In this document: positions 44,187-51,779 of the stretch, piece by piece
Layout: every line of letters begins with the position of its first letter
Numbering within the stretch: the stretch's first letter is position 1
From: Tistrella mobilis
GTDB taxonomy: Bacteria; Pseudomonadota; Alphaproteobacteria; Tistrellales; Tistrellaceae
Direction: 5' to 3'
Assembly (NCBI RefSeq): GCF_041468085.1
Contig: NZ_CP121017.1
Coordinates: 3,537,676-3,601,675, forward strand
DNA: 64,000 bases
The notes under the pieces: generated by a model
The model's database searches: none
Seen by the model: only the letters and a program-made list of their open reading frames with translations
Told to the model about the DNA's origin: nothing
Position numbers and translations under genes: made by a program

Positions 44187-44888
44187 TCATTGCGGGCGGG
44201 GCGAATGTCCCGCCCGGATCCGCCGCACCAGATCCATCCGCTGCTGCCGGGCCAGCCGGAACCTGTCCTCCATCACCGCCAGCACCGCCGCCGGGGCCGT
44301 CTCGGGGGAGCCGGCATCGAAGGGCGGCGCCGGGTCGTATTCCATGCGCAGCTGGATCGTCTCGGCCGCCTCACGGTCCAGCAATCGGGCGATGATGCCG
44401 AGGCCGAGATCGATGCCGGCCGTCACCCCGCCGCCGGTCATGCGATTGCGATCGATACAGACCCGCTCCCGCGAGACCGTCACGTCGAACAGGGCCAGTG
44501 CCTCCACCGCACTCCAATGGGTCGCCGCCCGATAGCCGTCGAGCAGCCCGGCCGCGGCCAGGACCAGCGATCCCGTGCAGACCGAGGTGACGTATTGCGC
44601 GCCCGCGGCCTGACGGCGCAGGAAATCCAGCACCCCGGCATCGGCCATCAGCGCATCGGTGCCATAGCCGCCCGGCACGCAGATCACGTCGAGCTGCGGG
44701 CAGTCGGCGAAAGTGGTCGTGGGCGTGATCGACAGAACCCCGTCGCTCTGCACCGGATCCGTCGTCTTCCAGACCAGATGAACCTCGGCCCCCGGCAGAA
44801 ACGAGAAGACCTGAAGCGGGCCGGTCATGTCCAGCTGGGTGATATTCGGAAAGACCAAAAGGCCGAACCGCAAGGGCTTTGACATCAT
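44187..44888 (-). CDS. DJ-1/PfpI family protein, isonitrile hydratase-like
   Basis: A 233-residue protein. The active Cys is in YVTSVCTGSLVLAAAGLLDGYRAATHW, and an Asp near residue 20 (ITQLDMTGPLQVF) matches the isonitrile hydratase (InhA) pair. It could hydrate isonitriles to N-formamides or act on another small molecule. Divergent from a GlxA regulator that has a related domain. The hairpin at 44193-44216 lies within its 3' end. Confidence 0.8.
   Translation of the reverse strand: MMSKPLRFGLLVFPNITQLDMTGPLQVFSFLPGAEVHLVWKTTDPVQSDGVLSITPTTTFADCPQLDVICVPGGYGTDALMADAGVLDFLRRQAAGAQYVTSVCTGSLVLAAAGLLDGYRAATHWSAVEALALFDVTVSRERVCIDRNRMTGGGVTAGIDLGLGIIARLLDREAAETIQLRMEYDPAPPFDAGSPETAPAAVLAVMEDRFRLARQQRMDLVRRIRAGHSPRPQ
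44193..44216. terminator. Hairpin at the convergent gene ends
   Basis: CGGGCGGG, an 8-base loop and CCCGCCCG form a perfect 8-bp stem between the orphan binding-protein gene and the end of the DJ-1 gene. It lies inside the last codons of the latter. Confidence 0.45.
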
Positions 44889-44922
44889 ACACCTCTAAAT
44901 GACTTGACGGGGCTACGGTGCC

Positions 44923-45915
44923 ATGCTCGCATTCAATCCGAAATGCCGTAGTTCCCTCGTTTACGGACAGACCCCGGTGATCGGCATCCTGATCTTTCCC
45001 GACTTTCAGCTTCTGGATGCGACCGGGCCGGCGTCGGTCTTCGAGATCGCGCAGCGTCTGGTTCCGTGTGCGGCGACGACGCGGATGATTGCGGTGCAGG
45101 CCGGCGCGGTACGCAGCTCGTCGGGTGTCGAGGTTGTGGCGGCAGAGCTGCAGACGGCAGAGGCCATGACCACCCTGGTCGTCGCCGGGGGCCTGGGTGT
45201 CGATCAGGCCATCGGGTGCCGCACCACCCTCGCCCTGCTGCGCGACCTGGCCCGGCGCGGGGTGCGGATCGCCAGCGTCTGCTCGGGCGCCTATGTTCTG
45301 GCGGCGGCCGGGCTGCTCAACGGCCGCAAAGCGACGACGCACTGGTGCCGCACCCAGGATTTCGTGACTCGCTATCCCGAGGTCCGGCTGGATCCCGACC
45401 GGATCTTCCTGTGCGACGGCAATATCTGGACCTCCGCCGGCATCACCGCCGGGATCGACCTGGCGCTCGCCCTGATGGCCGAGGATCATGGCGATGCGGT
45501 GGCGAAGGCCATCGCCCGGCAGCTGGTGCTCTATCACCGCCGCGGCGGCGGCCAGTCGCAGTTCTCGTCTCTGCTGGAGCTGAAGGCGCCCGACGGGCGT
45601 TTCGGCGCGCTGCTCTCCTGGGTGCGGGAGAATCTCGACAAGCCGCTCACGGTGGAAAGCCTGGCCGAACGTGCGGGACTGAGCCCGCGCCACTTCGCCC
45701 GGACCTTCACCGCCGAGACCGGCTCCACCCCATCGAAGGCGATCGAGCGTCTGCGGCTGGAGGTCGCGCGCGAGCGGGTCCAGTCCTCGGGCGAATCGAT
45801 CGAGCGGGTCGCCGAGACGACCGGTTTCGGCGATGCCGAACGCATGCGACGGGCCTTCGTGCGTGCCTTCGGCCACCCGCCGCAATCGGTGCGCCGGACG
45901 GCGCGGCTGTCCTGA
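44923..45915 (+). CDS. GlxA family transcriptional regulator
   Basis: A 330-residue protein. Residues about 18-200 form a DJ-1/PfpI-like domain (GILIFPDFQLLDATGPASVF and IASVCSGAYVLAAAGLLNGRKATTHW). Residues about 220-325 are an AraC-type DNA-binding domain with two helix-turn-helices (LTVESLAERAGLSPRHFARTF and IERVAETTGFGDAERMRRAF). It probably regulates the divergent isonitrile hydratase-like gene, 34 bases away. A GTG near 44974 may be the true start. Confidence 0.88.
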   Translation: MLAFNPKCRSSLVYGQTPVIGILIFPDFQLLDATGPASVFEIAQRLVPCAATTRMIAVQAGAVRSSSGVEVVAAELQTAEAMTTLVVAGGLGVDQAIGCRTTLALLRDLARRGVRIASVCSGAYVLAAAGLLNGRKATTHWCRTQDFVTRYPEVRLDPDRIFLCDGNIWTSAGITAGIDLALALMAEDHGDAVAKAIARQLVLYHRRGGGQSQFSSLLELKAPDGRFGALLSWVRENLDKPLTVESLAERAGLSPRHFARTFTAETGSTPSKAIERLRLEVARERVQSSGESIERVAETTGFGDAERMRRAFVRAFGHPPQSVRRTARLS

Positions 45916-45952
45916 TCCGGCCCCTGCTGCCGTTCCGAACCAGGCCCCGGTT

Positions 45953-47431
45953 CTAGAAATCGAAACCCAGCTGCCGCGGATCGACCGGCTTGCGGCGGCC
46001 GCGGCGCGGGGGTGGCGGAGGTGTGGCGGCATCGGCGGGTGCCGCAACCGCCGTGATCTGGAGACGGAGGCGTGCGGCGCGGAGGGTTGCCGCGGGGTCG
46101 GCGACCGGGTGGGGGTAGTCGCGCCCGGGCGTGATGCCGGCCGCGGCCATCACCTCGGCCGGGGCCGTCCAGGGCGCATGCAGCCAGGCGGCGGGCAGGC
46201 GGGCGAGTGCCGGCAGATGGGTGCGGATGAAGCGGCCGTCGGGGTCGTGGCGCTCCGAGAAGCGCACCGGGCTGCCCGGGCGCGGCATGCCGCCACCGGG
46301 CTGCCCGGTGGTCTGGTCGCGCAGGCGGCGCCAGTGCACCGCCGGCTCGTAGTCGACCAGTCCGCGGGCCAGCACCATGCCGGTACCGACGGGATCCAGC
46401 TCCAGATGCAGCACCGCCACCTGGATAACCAGCGCCCGTAAGGTAAAGGGCAGCCAGCCGTCGCGGGCCAGCGCCTTCATTGCCGCATCGATGATCGGCC
46501 AGCCGGTCTCCCCCCGGCTCCAGGCCTCGAAAAGCGGGCCGGCGCCGGGCAGTGGGGCAGCGCCGTCGGGCAGGTCGGCCGGCGGGTCGGCCAGGGCGGC
46601 GGCGCGCAGGTTCAGCCGTTCGCCGAACACCTCCAGCGCCCGCGGCCGGCCGCCGGTGATCGCCTCGGGCAGGTCGCGCAATTCGTCGCGGCGCCGGGCC
46701 GCCGCCGCCCGCACCTCGCCCGCCGACAGCGTGCCCCAGGCCAGATGCGGCCCCAGCCGCGACACCGCCTCTCCCGCAACCGCCGGGATCGCCTGGTCGC
46801 GCAGATAGCGCGGCAGACGCCGCTCCAGAAAGCGGGTGGTGGCGGCAAGCCCGGCACGCCTGCCCCCGGCCGGGCGACCGGGGCAGGTATCGGGCAGCCA
46901 GCCCGGCACACGATCGCCCATCACCCGGTCGATCGTCTCGGGGATCGCCCCCGGCTCGATACCGGCAACCGGCGGCAGCGCGTCGGGGACCGGCAGCGGC
47001 GCCCTGGCGGCCGGGCCGGGCGTCGTCACCCGCCAGGGGATGCCCTCCCCCGCCGCCCAGGCGGCCACCGCGGCATCGCGATCGCGGGTGCGCGGCGTGC
47101 CGTCATCGGCATGGGCCCAGAGCCCGGCGATGCCGTGGCTGCGGTGCAGCGCCGCCAGCACCTGCACGGCGGGGCCGGTGCGCAGCACCAGCGGCTGGCC
47201 GAGCGCCGCCAGATCACGCCGCAGATCGACCAGCGCCTCGCGCAGAAAGGCCCAGTGGCGCCCGGCCAGATCGGCCCGCCGCCAGAGATCGGGGTCGAAG
47301 ACATAGAGCGGCAGCAGGCCGGCGCCCGCCGCCCGCGCCGCCTCGGCGGCCGCCGTCAGCGGCGCATGATCGGCCGGGCGCAGATCGCGCCGGAACCAGA
47401 CCACCTGCACGCCTGCTGCCGTTCCGGCCAT
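45953..47431 (-). CDS. Deoxyribodipyrimidine photolyase/cryptochrome family protein
   Basis: A 492-residue protein. VVWFRRDLRPADHAPLTAA is the family N-terminus; the FAD-binding half shows GETGWPIIDAAMKALARDGWLPFTLR and HWRRLRDQTTGQPGGGMPRPGSPVRFSERHDPDGRFIR. The C-terminus is a Pro/Arg-rich linker ending DPRQLGFDF. It repairs UV dimers or senses light. ATG 47429-47431 has a GGGGGG site. The GTGQPG segment in place of usual W-R-W-x-x-G makes this a distinct subgroup. Confidence 0.82.
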   Translation of the reverse strand: MAGTAAGVQVVWFRRDLRPADHAPLTAAAEAARAAGAGLLPLYVFDPDLWRRADLAGRHWAFLREALVDLRRDLAALGQPLVLRTGPAVQVLAALHRSHGIAGLWAHADDGTPRTRDRDAAVAAWAAGEGIPWRVTTPGPAARAPLPVPDALPPVAGIEPGAIPETIDRVMGDRVPGWLPDTCPGRPAGGRRAGLAATTRFLERRLPRYLRDQAIPAVAGEAVSRLGPHLAWGTLSAGEVRAAAARRRDELRDLPEAITGGRPRALEVFGERLNLRAAALADPPADLPDGAAPLPGAGPLFEAWSRGETGWPIIDAAMKALARDGWLPFTLRALVIQVAVLHLELDPVGTGMVLARGLVDYEPAVHWRRLRDQTTGQPGGGMPRPGSPVRFSERHDPDGRFIRTHLPALARLPAAWLHAPWTAPAEVMAAAGITPGRDYPHPVADPAATLRAARLRLQITAVAAPADAATPPPPPRRGRRKPVDPRQLGFDF

Positions 47432-47534
47432 GCCGATTTCCCCCCTCGGTTCCAGTCGCAGGATAGCGCAGCCGCGACATGAGTCCATGACAGCCGGGAT
47501 CGCAGGGCCCCGAGGCCGCCCGCCGGTTCGTCCA

Positions 47535-47564
47535 TTGATCCCAAAGCGGGTTCTCTTCTATAGT
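47535..47564 (+). promoter_or_regulatory. Promoter of higBA, predicted leaderless
   Basis: TTGATC, an 18-base spacer and TATAGT. The -10 ends 7 bases before the higB ATG (47572), so transcription would begin at or just before the start codon. No ribosome site exists for higB. Confidence 0.6.
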
Positions 47565-47571
47565 TTCGCCC

Positions 47572-47997
47572 ATGAGGATCATCGCCCGCAGCACGCTTCA
47601 CGATCTGATCACCGACCTGAAGGGCCACAGGGACCGACGGGCGGTGAGAACCGCGCTCGACATCTGGCTCGCCGAAGTTTCGGCGGCAGACTGGCCGGAT
47701 GCGGCGGCGATGGCCCGGCAATATCCGGCCGCAAGCCTGACCGGCGTCGACCGGGTCGTGTTCGGCATCAAGGACGGCGGCTATCGGCTGGTTACCGCGG
47801 TCGACTTCGACAGGGGCATCGTCTGGATCCGCTGGGCGGGCCGGCACCGCGCCTTTGATAAAATCGACGTCATGGAGGTGAACCATGTCCGCGAGCCTGA
47901 AGCCCATCCGCACCGGGGCGGACCACGCGGCGGCGCTCGCCGAGCTGGAGCAGCTGTGGGGCGCCCCGGCCGGCAGCCCCGAGGGCGACCGGCTTGA
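47572..47997 (+). CDS. higB: HigB-type mRNA interferase toxin with C-terminal extension
   Basis: A 141-residue protein. The first ~100 residues match HigB: MRIIARSTLHDLITDLKG, DWPDAAAMARQYPAASL, VVFGIKDGGYRLVTAVDFDRGIVWIRWAGRHRAFDKID. Usual HigB ends near this point; here the frame runs on 38 more residues, rich in Gly and Arg, inside higA in another frame (overlap 113 bases). It cleaves mRNA on ribosomes when free. Read-through of a lost stop is the likely origin. Confidence 0.8.
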   Translation: MRIIARSTLHDLITDLKGHRDRRAVRTALDIWLAEVSAADWPDAAAMARQYPAASLTGVDRVVFGIKDGGYRLVTAVDFDRGIVWIRWAGRHRAFDKIDVMEVNHVREPEAHPHRGGPRGGARRAGAAVGRPGRQPRGRPA

Positions 47998-48295
47998 GGT
48001 TCTGAGCATCCTGATCGAGGCTTACGAGGCGCAGCATTTCGCGCGGAACCACCCCGATCCGATCGATGCCATCCTGTTCCGCATGAACGCCCTGGGGCTG
48101 AAGCGCAAGGATCTGGAGCCGATGATCGGCACCCGCGGCCGGGTGGCCGAGATCCTGAACCGGCGCCGCCCGCTTTCGATCGAGATGATCCGCAAGCTGC
48201 ACGAGGCGCTGGAAATCCCGGCCGAGGTGCTGATCCGCCAGACCGAAATCGTGCCGCCCACCCCCCTGGCGTCGACCACCTCCGACAGCGACTGA
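47885..48295 (+). CDS. higA: HigA-type antitoxin
   Basis: A 136-residue protein. The C-terminal helix-turn-helix is GLKRKDLEPMIGTRGRVAEILNRRRPLSIEMIRKLHEALEIPAEVLI. The N-terminus HAAALAELEQLWGAP is the HigA-type. Its ATG is preceded by a strong GGAGGTGA site inside higB. It should neutralise HigB and repress the promoter. Confidence 0.88.
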   Translation: MSASLKPIRTGADHAAALAELEQLWGAPAGSPEGDRLEVLSILIEAYEAQHFARNHPDPIDAILFRMNALGLKRKDLEPMIGTRGRVAEILNRRRPLSIEMIRKLHEALEIPAEVLIRQTEIVPPTPLASTTSDSD

Positions 48296-48311
48296 ACGAC
48301 AGCCGCCGCCC

Positions 48312-49778
48312 TTACGTGCCGCAGAAGGTCCGGTAGCGGCCGCTGCCCGCAGGCGGCGGCGCCTCATAGGCTTCAAGGCCGGCCCGCGCCTCATAGGGGC
48401 GGGACACCACCTCCAGCAGGCGGCGGAACGGGGTGAGGTTGCCCTCTTCCGTCGCGGCGGCCAACGCCATTTCCACCTGATGGTTGCGGGGGATATAGAC
48501 CGGGTTGGCCGCCGCCATGGCTGCCTGCTGCTCGCCCTCGGGCGCGTCATCGGCCGCGCGGCGGCTGCACCAGCGTGCGTGCCAGCCGCGGAACCCCTCA
48601 TCGGCCCAGACCCCTTCTTCCGGCAGGGTGCCGGTGGTCAGGTGGCGGAAGGTCAGCGTGTGGTCGGCGCCGCGATCGACCATCCAGGCGATCAGATCGC
48701 CGATGAGTGCCGCATCGCCCGGCTGTTCCGACACCAGGCCCAGCTTGCGGCGCATCATCGCCTGCCAGGCGGTGGTGTACAGCGTCTCGAACCCCTGGAT
48801 CCGCTCCTGCGCCACGGCCACCGCCGCCTCCTGGTCGTCGTCGATCAGCGGCAGCAGGGCGCCGGCCAGGCGGGCCAGATTCCACTGGGCGATGGCCGGC
48901 TGGTTGCCATAGGCATAGCGGCCGCCGCGATCGATGGAGCTGAACACCATCGCCGGATCGTGGGCATCGATGAAGGCGCAGGGGCCGTAATCGATCGTCT
49001 CGCCCGAGATGGTCATGTTGTCGGTGTTCATCACGCCGTGGACGAAGCCGACCCGCATCCAGTCCACGATCAGCGCCGCCTGGCGCCGGATGACGTGATC
49101 GAGCAGCGCCAGCGCCGGCACCCGGTCGAGGGCGGCATCCGGATCATGGCGGGCGATGGCATAGTCGAGCAGCGCCTTCAGCCCGGCGAGGTCGTGGCGG
49201 GCGGCGGCATATTGGAAGGTGCCGACCCGCAGATGGCTGGCGGCGACCCGGGTCAGGATCGCGCCGGCCAGCACCTCTTCGCGATAGACCGGCTCGCCCG
49301 TCGCCACCACCGCCAGGCTGCGGGTGGTGGGGATGCCGAGGGCATGCATCGCCTCGCTGATCAGATATTCGCGCAGCATGGGCCCGAGAGCGGCCCGGCC
49401 GTCGCCCATCCGCGAATAGGGGGTGGGGCCCGATCCCTTGAACTGGATGTCGACCCGGTGGCCATCGGGGGTCAGATGCTCCCCCAGCACGATCGCGCGG
49501 CCGTCGCCCAGCATGGTGAAACCGCCGAACTGATGGCCGGCATAGGCCTGGGCCAGGGGTTCGGCACCATCGGGCAGGCGGTTGCCGGCAAAGAGCGCCG
49601 CCAGCTCCGGAGACCGGTCGTCGATCCCGCCCGGCGGCACCAGCCCCAGCGCATCGGCAAGCCCCTGATTGAACATCACCATCACCGGCGCCTCCACCGG
49701 TGTCGGCCCCTGCCGGGTGTAGAAGGCCCCGGGCAGACGCGCATAGCTGTTGTCGAACCGCCAGGTAAGAGCCGTCAT
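48312..49778 (-). CDS. selO: SelO/YdiU family protein adenylyltransferase
   Basis: A 488-residue pseudokinase-fold protein beginning MTALTWRFDNSYARLPGAFYTRQ. Segments QAYAGHQFGGFTMLGDGRAIVLGE, DIQFKGSGPTPYSRMGDGRAALGPMLREYLISEAM and GFVHGVMNTDNMTISGETIDYGPCAF are SelO signatures. Known SelO proteins transfer AMP to protein Ser/Thr/Tyr and protect against oxidative stress. The C-terminus ends FCGT with the conserved Cys (Sec in others). A GAGGA site precedes ATG 49778. Confidence 0.93.
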   Translation of the reverse strand: MTALTWRFDNSYARLPGAFYTRQGPTPVEAPVMVMFNQGLADALGLVPPGGIDDRSPELAALFAGNRLPDGAEPLAQAYAGHQFGGFTMLGDGRAIVLGEHLTPDGHRVDIQFKGSGPTPYSRMGDGRAALGPMLREYLISEAMHALGIPTTRSLAVVATGEPVYREEVLAGAILTRVAASHLRVGTFQYAAARHDLAGLKALLDYAIARHDPDAALDRVPALALLDHVIRRQAALIVDWMRVGFVHGVMNTDNMTISGETIDYGPCAFIDAHDPAMVFSSIDRGGRYAYGNQPAIAQWNLARLAGALLPLIDDDQEAAVAVAQERIQGFETLYTTAWQAMMRRKLGLVSEQPGDAALIGDLIAWMVDRGADHTLTFRHLTTGTLPEEGVWADEGFRGWHARWCSRRAADDAPEGEQQAAMAAANPVYIPRNHQVEMALAAATEEGNLTPFRRLLEVVSRPYEARAGLEAYEAPPPAGSGRYRTFCGT

Positions 49779-49852
49779 GACGTCGGGTCCTCGCTGAAGA
49801 TGGCAGCCCCCGGAGGGGTGCCGACTGCACCCACCCTGCCTGGACTGGCCGG

Positions 49853-49883
49853 TGCCTGTCCACCTGCATGCCTGTCCACCTGC
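49853..49883. repeat. 15-base tandem direct repeat
   Basis: TGCCTGTCCACCTGC occurs at 49853-49867 and 49869-49883. It lies between selO and the Phd antitoxin gene and may be an operator for antitoxin autoregulation, though it could also be a chance duplication. Confidence 0.5.
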
Positions 49884-49966
49884 CGTTTTGGGGCGGGAGA
49901 GCAGCTTGCATTTCCCGGACGCTGCAGCAACATAGCTACACGACACGCCTTTGCCGGAGGCCGCCC

Positions 49967-50218
49967 ATGACCATCACGACACTGTCCAGCCGGGAACTGA
50001 ATCAGGATGTCAGCCGCGCCAGAAACGCGGCCAGCAACGGACCTGTCTTCATCACTGATCGCGGCAAGGTCGCGCACGTCCTGCTGACCATCGAGGACTA
50101 TCAGAAGCTTACGCAACAGCGCCGCAGCATCGCAGACCTTTTCGCAATGGGCGAAGCGGCAGAGATCGATTTCGATCCGCCGCGCATGGGCCTCGGCACG
50201 CCGCCGGCAGAGTTCTGA
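49967..50218 (+). CDS. Phd/YefM-type antitoxin
   Basis: An 83-residue protein: TITTLSSRELNQDVSRARNAASNGPVFITDRGKVAHVLLTIEDYQKL is the Phd/YefM fold, which binds DNA and the toxin through its C-terminus (IDFDPPRMGLG). A GGAGG site lies before ATG 49967. It is 2 bases upstream of a VapC-like gene that carries an internal deletion. Confidence 0.88.
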   Translation: MTITTLSSRELNQDVSRARNAASNGPVFITDRGKVAHVLLTIEDYQKLTQQRRSIADLFAMGEAAEIDFDPPRMGLGTPPAEF

Positions 50219-50220
50219 CA

Positions 50221-50424
50221 ATGTACATCCTCGACACCAACGTGGTGCCCGAGCTGCGCAAGGTCCGCACCGGCAAGCGGAACGAACACGATGCACTGAT
50301 CGCAGCCACAGCCCTCGTCCATGGCATGACGGTCGTTACCCGGAACGTTGCCGACTTTCAGCCCACCGGGGTCACCATTCTCAATCCCTGGCAGCCGGCG
50401 AGAGCCGGCTGGATCTGCCCATGA
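50221..50424 (+). pseudogene. VapC-type PIN toxin with internal deletion
   Basis: 67 residues. MYILDTNVVPELRKVRTGK is the start of a VapC PIN domain with the first catalytic Asp; RNEHDALIAATALVHGMTVVTRNVADFQPTGV is its end. Usual family members are about 140 residues; the central ~70 residues with the catalytic Glu and a further Asp are missing, joined in frame. The product is very likely inactive, while the antitoxin is intact. Confidence 0.75.
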
Positions 50425-51651
50425 TCAAACGACGAACCAAAGCAGCGCCAGCCCCATCCCGGCCAGGGTCATCGGCACGCCCGATCGGGCATGGGTCGCG
50501 AAATCCACCACCAGCCCCAGGCTGCGGACGCGTTCGACCGCGATGATATTGGCAAGGCTGCCGACCACCAGAAAGTTCCCGGCGAGCGTCGAGAGCACGG
50601 CAAGTGCGGTCAGCGCCGCCGGCGACCAGTCGGGCTGGATCGCCAGCAGCAGCATCACCAGCGGCACATTGCCGATGGTGTTGGAACCGGCAAGCGTCAG
50701 CGGGGCCATCACCGCCAGCCGGTCCGGCGCGATGCCGGCGCTCGCGAGCCAGGCCAGCGCCTGCCCCGGCAGACCGGTGGCCGCAAAGGCGCCGGTCACC
50801 ACGAACAGGCCTGCGAAGAGCAGCAGCAGCGACCAGTCGACCTCGGCCAGCAGGCGACGGGTTTCGATCCGGCGGCTGATCATCAGCGCGGCGGCGATCG
50901 CAACCGCGGCCTCGACATGGGGCACGGGGGTCGAGAAGGCGACCAGCACCGCAAGCAGCGCCACCACCGCCTTGATCAGCGCCGGGCGATCGACCGCCGG
51001 CGCCATCCCCATGTCGGGGGCCGTCCCGGACAAGCTGTCCGCCGCCAGATGCCAGCGCCGCCGCCAGACCAGGACGATGGCGAGATGCACGGCCACCAGG
51101 GCCGCGAGCGAGGGCACGGCCGCCGCCGCGGCATAGCTCCAGAAATCGAGCCCGCCCAGCTGACCGATCAGGATGTTCTGCGGATTGCCGATCAATGTCA
51201 GAGCCGAGCCGGCATTGGCACCGCCCGCCAGCCCCAGCACGAAGGGCCGGGGATCGAGCCCCCGCCCCCACACCCCGCGGGCCAGCGGCAGGGCGAGTGC
51301 GAAGACCACGACGTCGTTCGACAGCACGGCCGAGGTAAGCCCTGAGACCGCCACCACCAGCCCCAGCAGCAGGGCCGGCCCCACCCTGCCCGCCGCCAGC
51401 CGCGCCGCCGCCCGGTCGTAGAAGCCGGCGAGTGCAAACTGCGCCGACAGGATCATCAGCGCGAACAGCAGGATCAGCGTCGGCCAGTCGATCAAGGCCA
51501 GCGCCGCCTCGGGCGTCACCGCCCCGCTGATGACCATGGCCAGCCCGCCGATCACGGCGATCCCCGTGCGATCGACCGCCAGCCCCGGCCAGCGCCCGGC
51601 CGCCATGCCGGCATAGACGGCCAGGAAGATGGCGAGGGTGAGCCAGGTCAT
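50425..51651 (-). CDS. SLC13/ArsB-NhaD superfamily transporter
   Basis: A 408-residue membrane protein with about eleven helices. It shows TSAVLSNDVVVFALALPLA and NAGSALTLIGNPQNILIGQLGG in the first half and TLAGSNTIGNVPLVMLLLA in the second: the paired hairpin motifs of the ion transporter superfamily. Ligand may be dicarboxylate, sulfate or arsenite; arsenic resistance genes are not near. It ends at the VapC remnant. Confidence 0.8.
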   Translation of the reverse strand: MTWLTLAIFLAVYAGMAAGRWPGLAVDRTGIAVIGGLAMVISGAVTPEAALALIDWPTLILLFALMILSAQFALAGFYDRAAARLAAGRVGPALLLGLVVAVSGLTSAVLSNDVVVFALALPLARGVWGRGLDPRPFVLGLAGGANAGSALTLIGNPQNILIGQLGGLDFWSYAAAAAVPSLAALVAVHLAIVLVWRRRWHLAADSLSGTAPDMGMAPAVDRPALIKAVVALLAVLVAFSTPVPHVEAAVAIAAALMISRRIETRRLLAEVDWSLLLLFAGLFVVTGAFAATGLPGQALAWLASAGIAPDRLAVMAPLTLAGSNTIGNVPLVMLLLAIQPDWSPAALTALAVLSTLAGNFLVVGSLANIIAVERVRSLGLVVDFATHARSGVPMTLAGMGLALLWFVV

Positions 51652-51779
51652 CGGCGGACCGGCTGGTCGTAGGCGGAACCGGCAGAGGCCATCGGCACGC
51701 TCGCGGCGGAGAGGACGGATCTCCGTCTATCGGCCGGCCGGGGCCGGAGGTCAAGCCTGTCAGGATGTGAACCGCCCGT

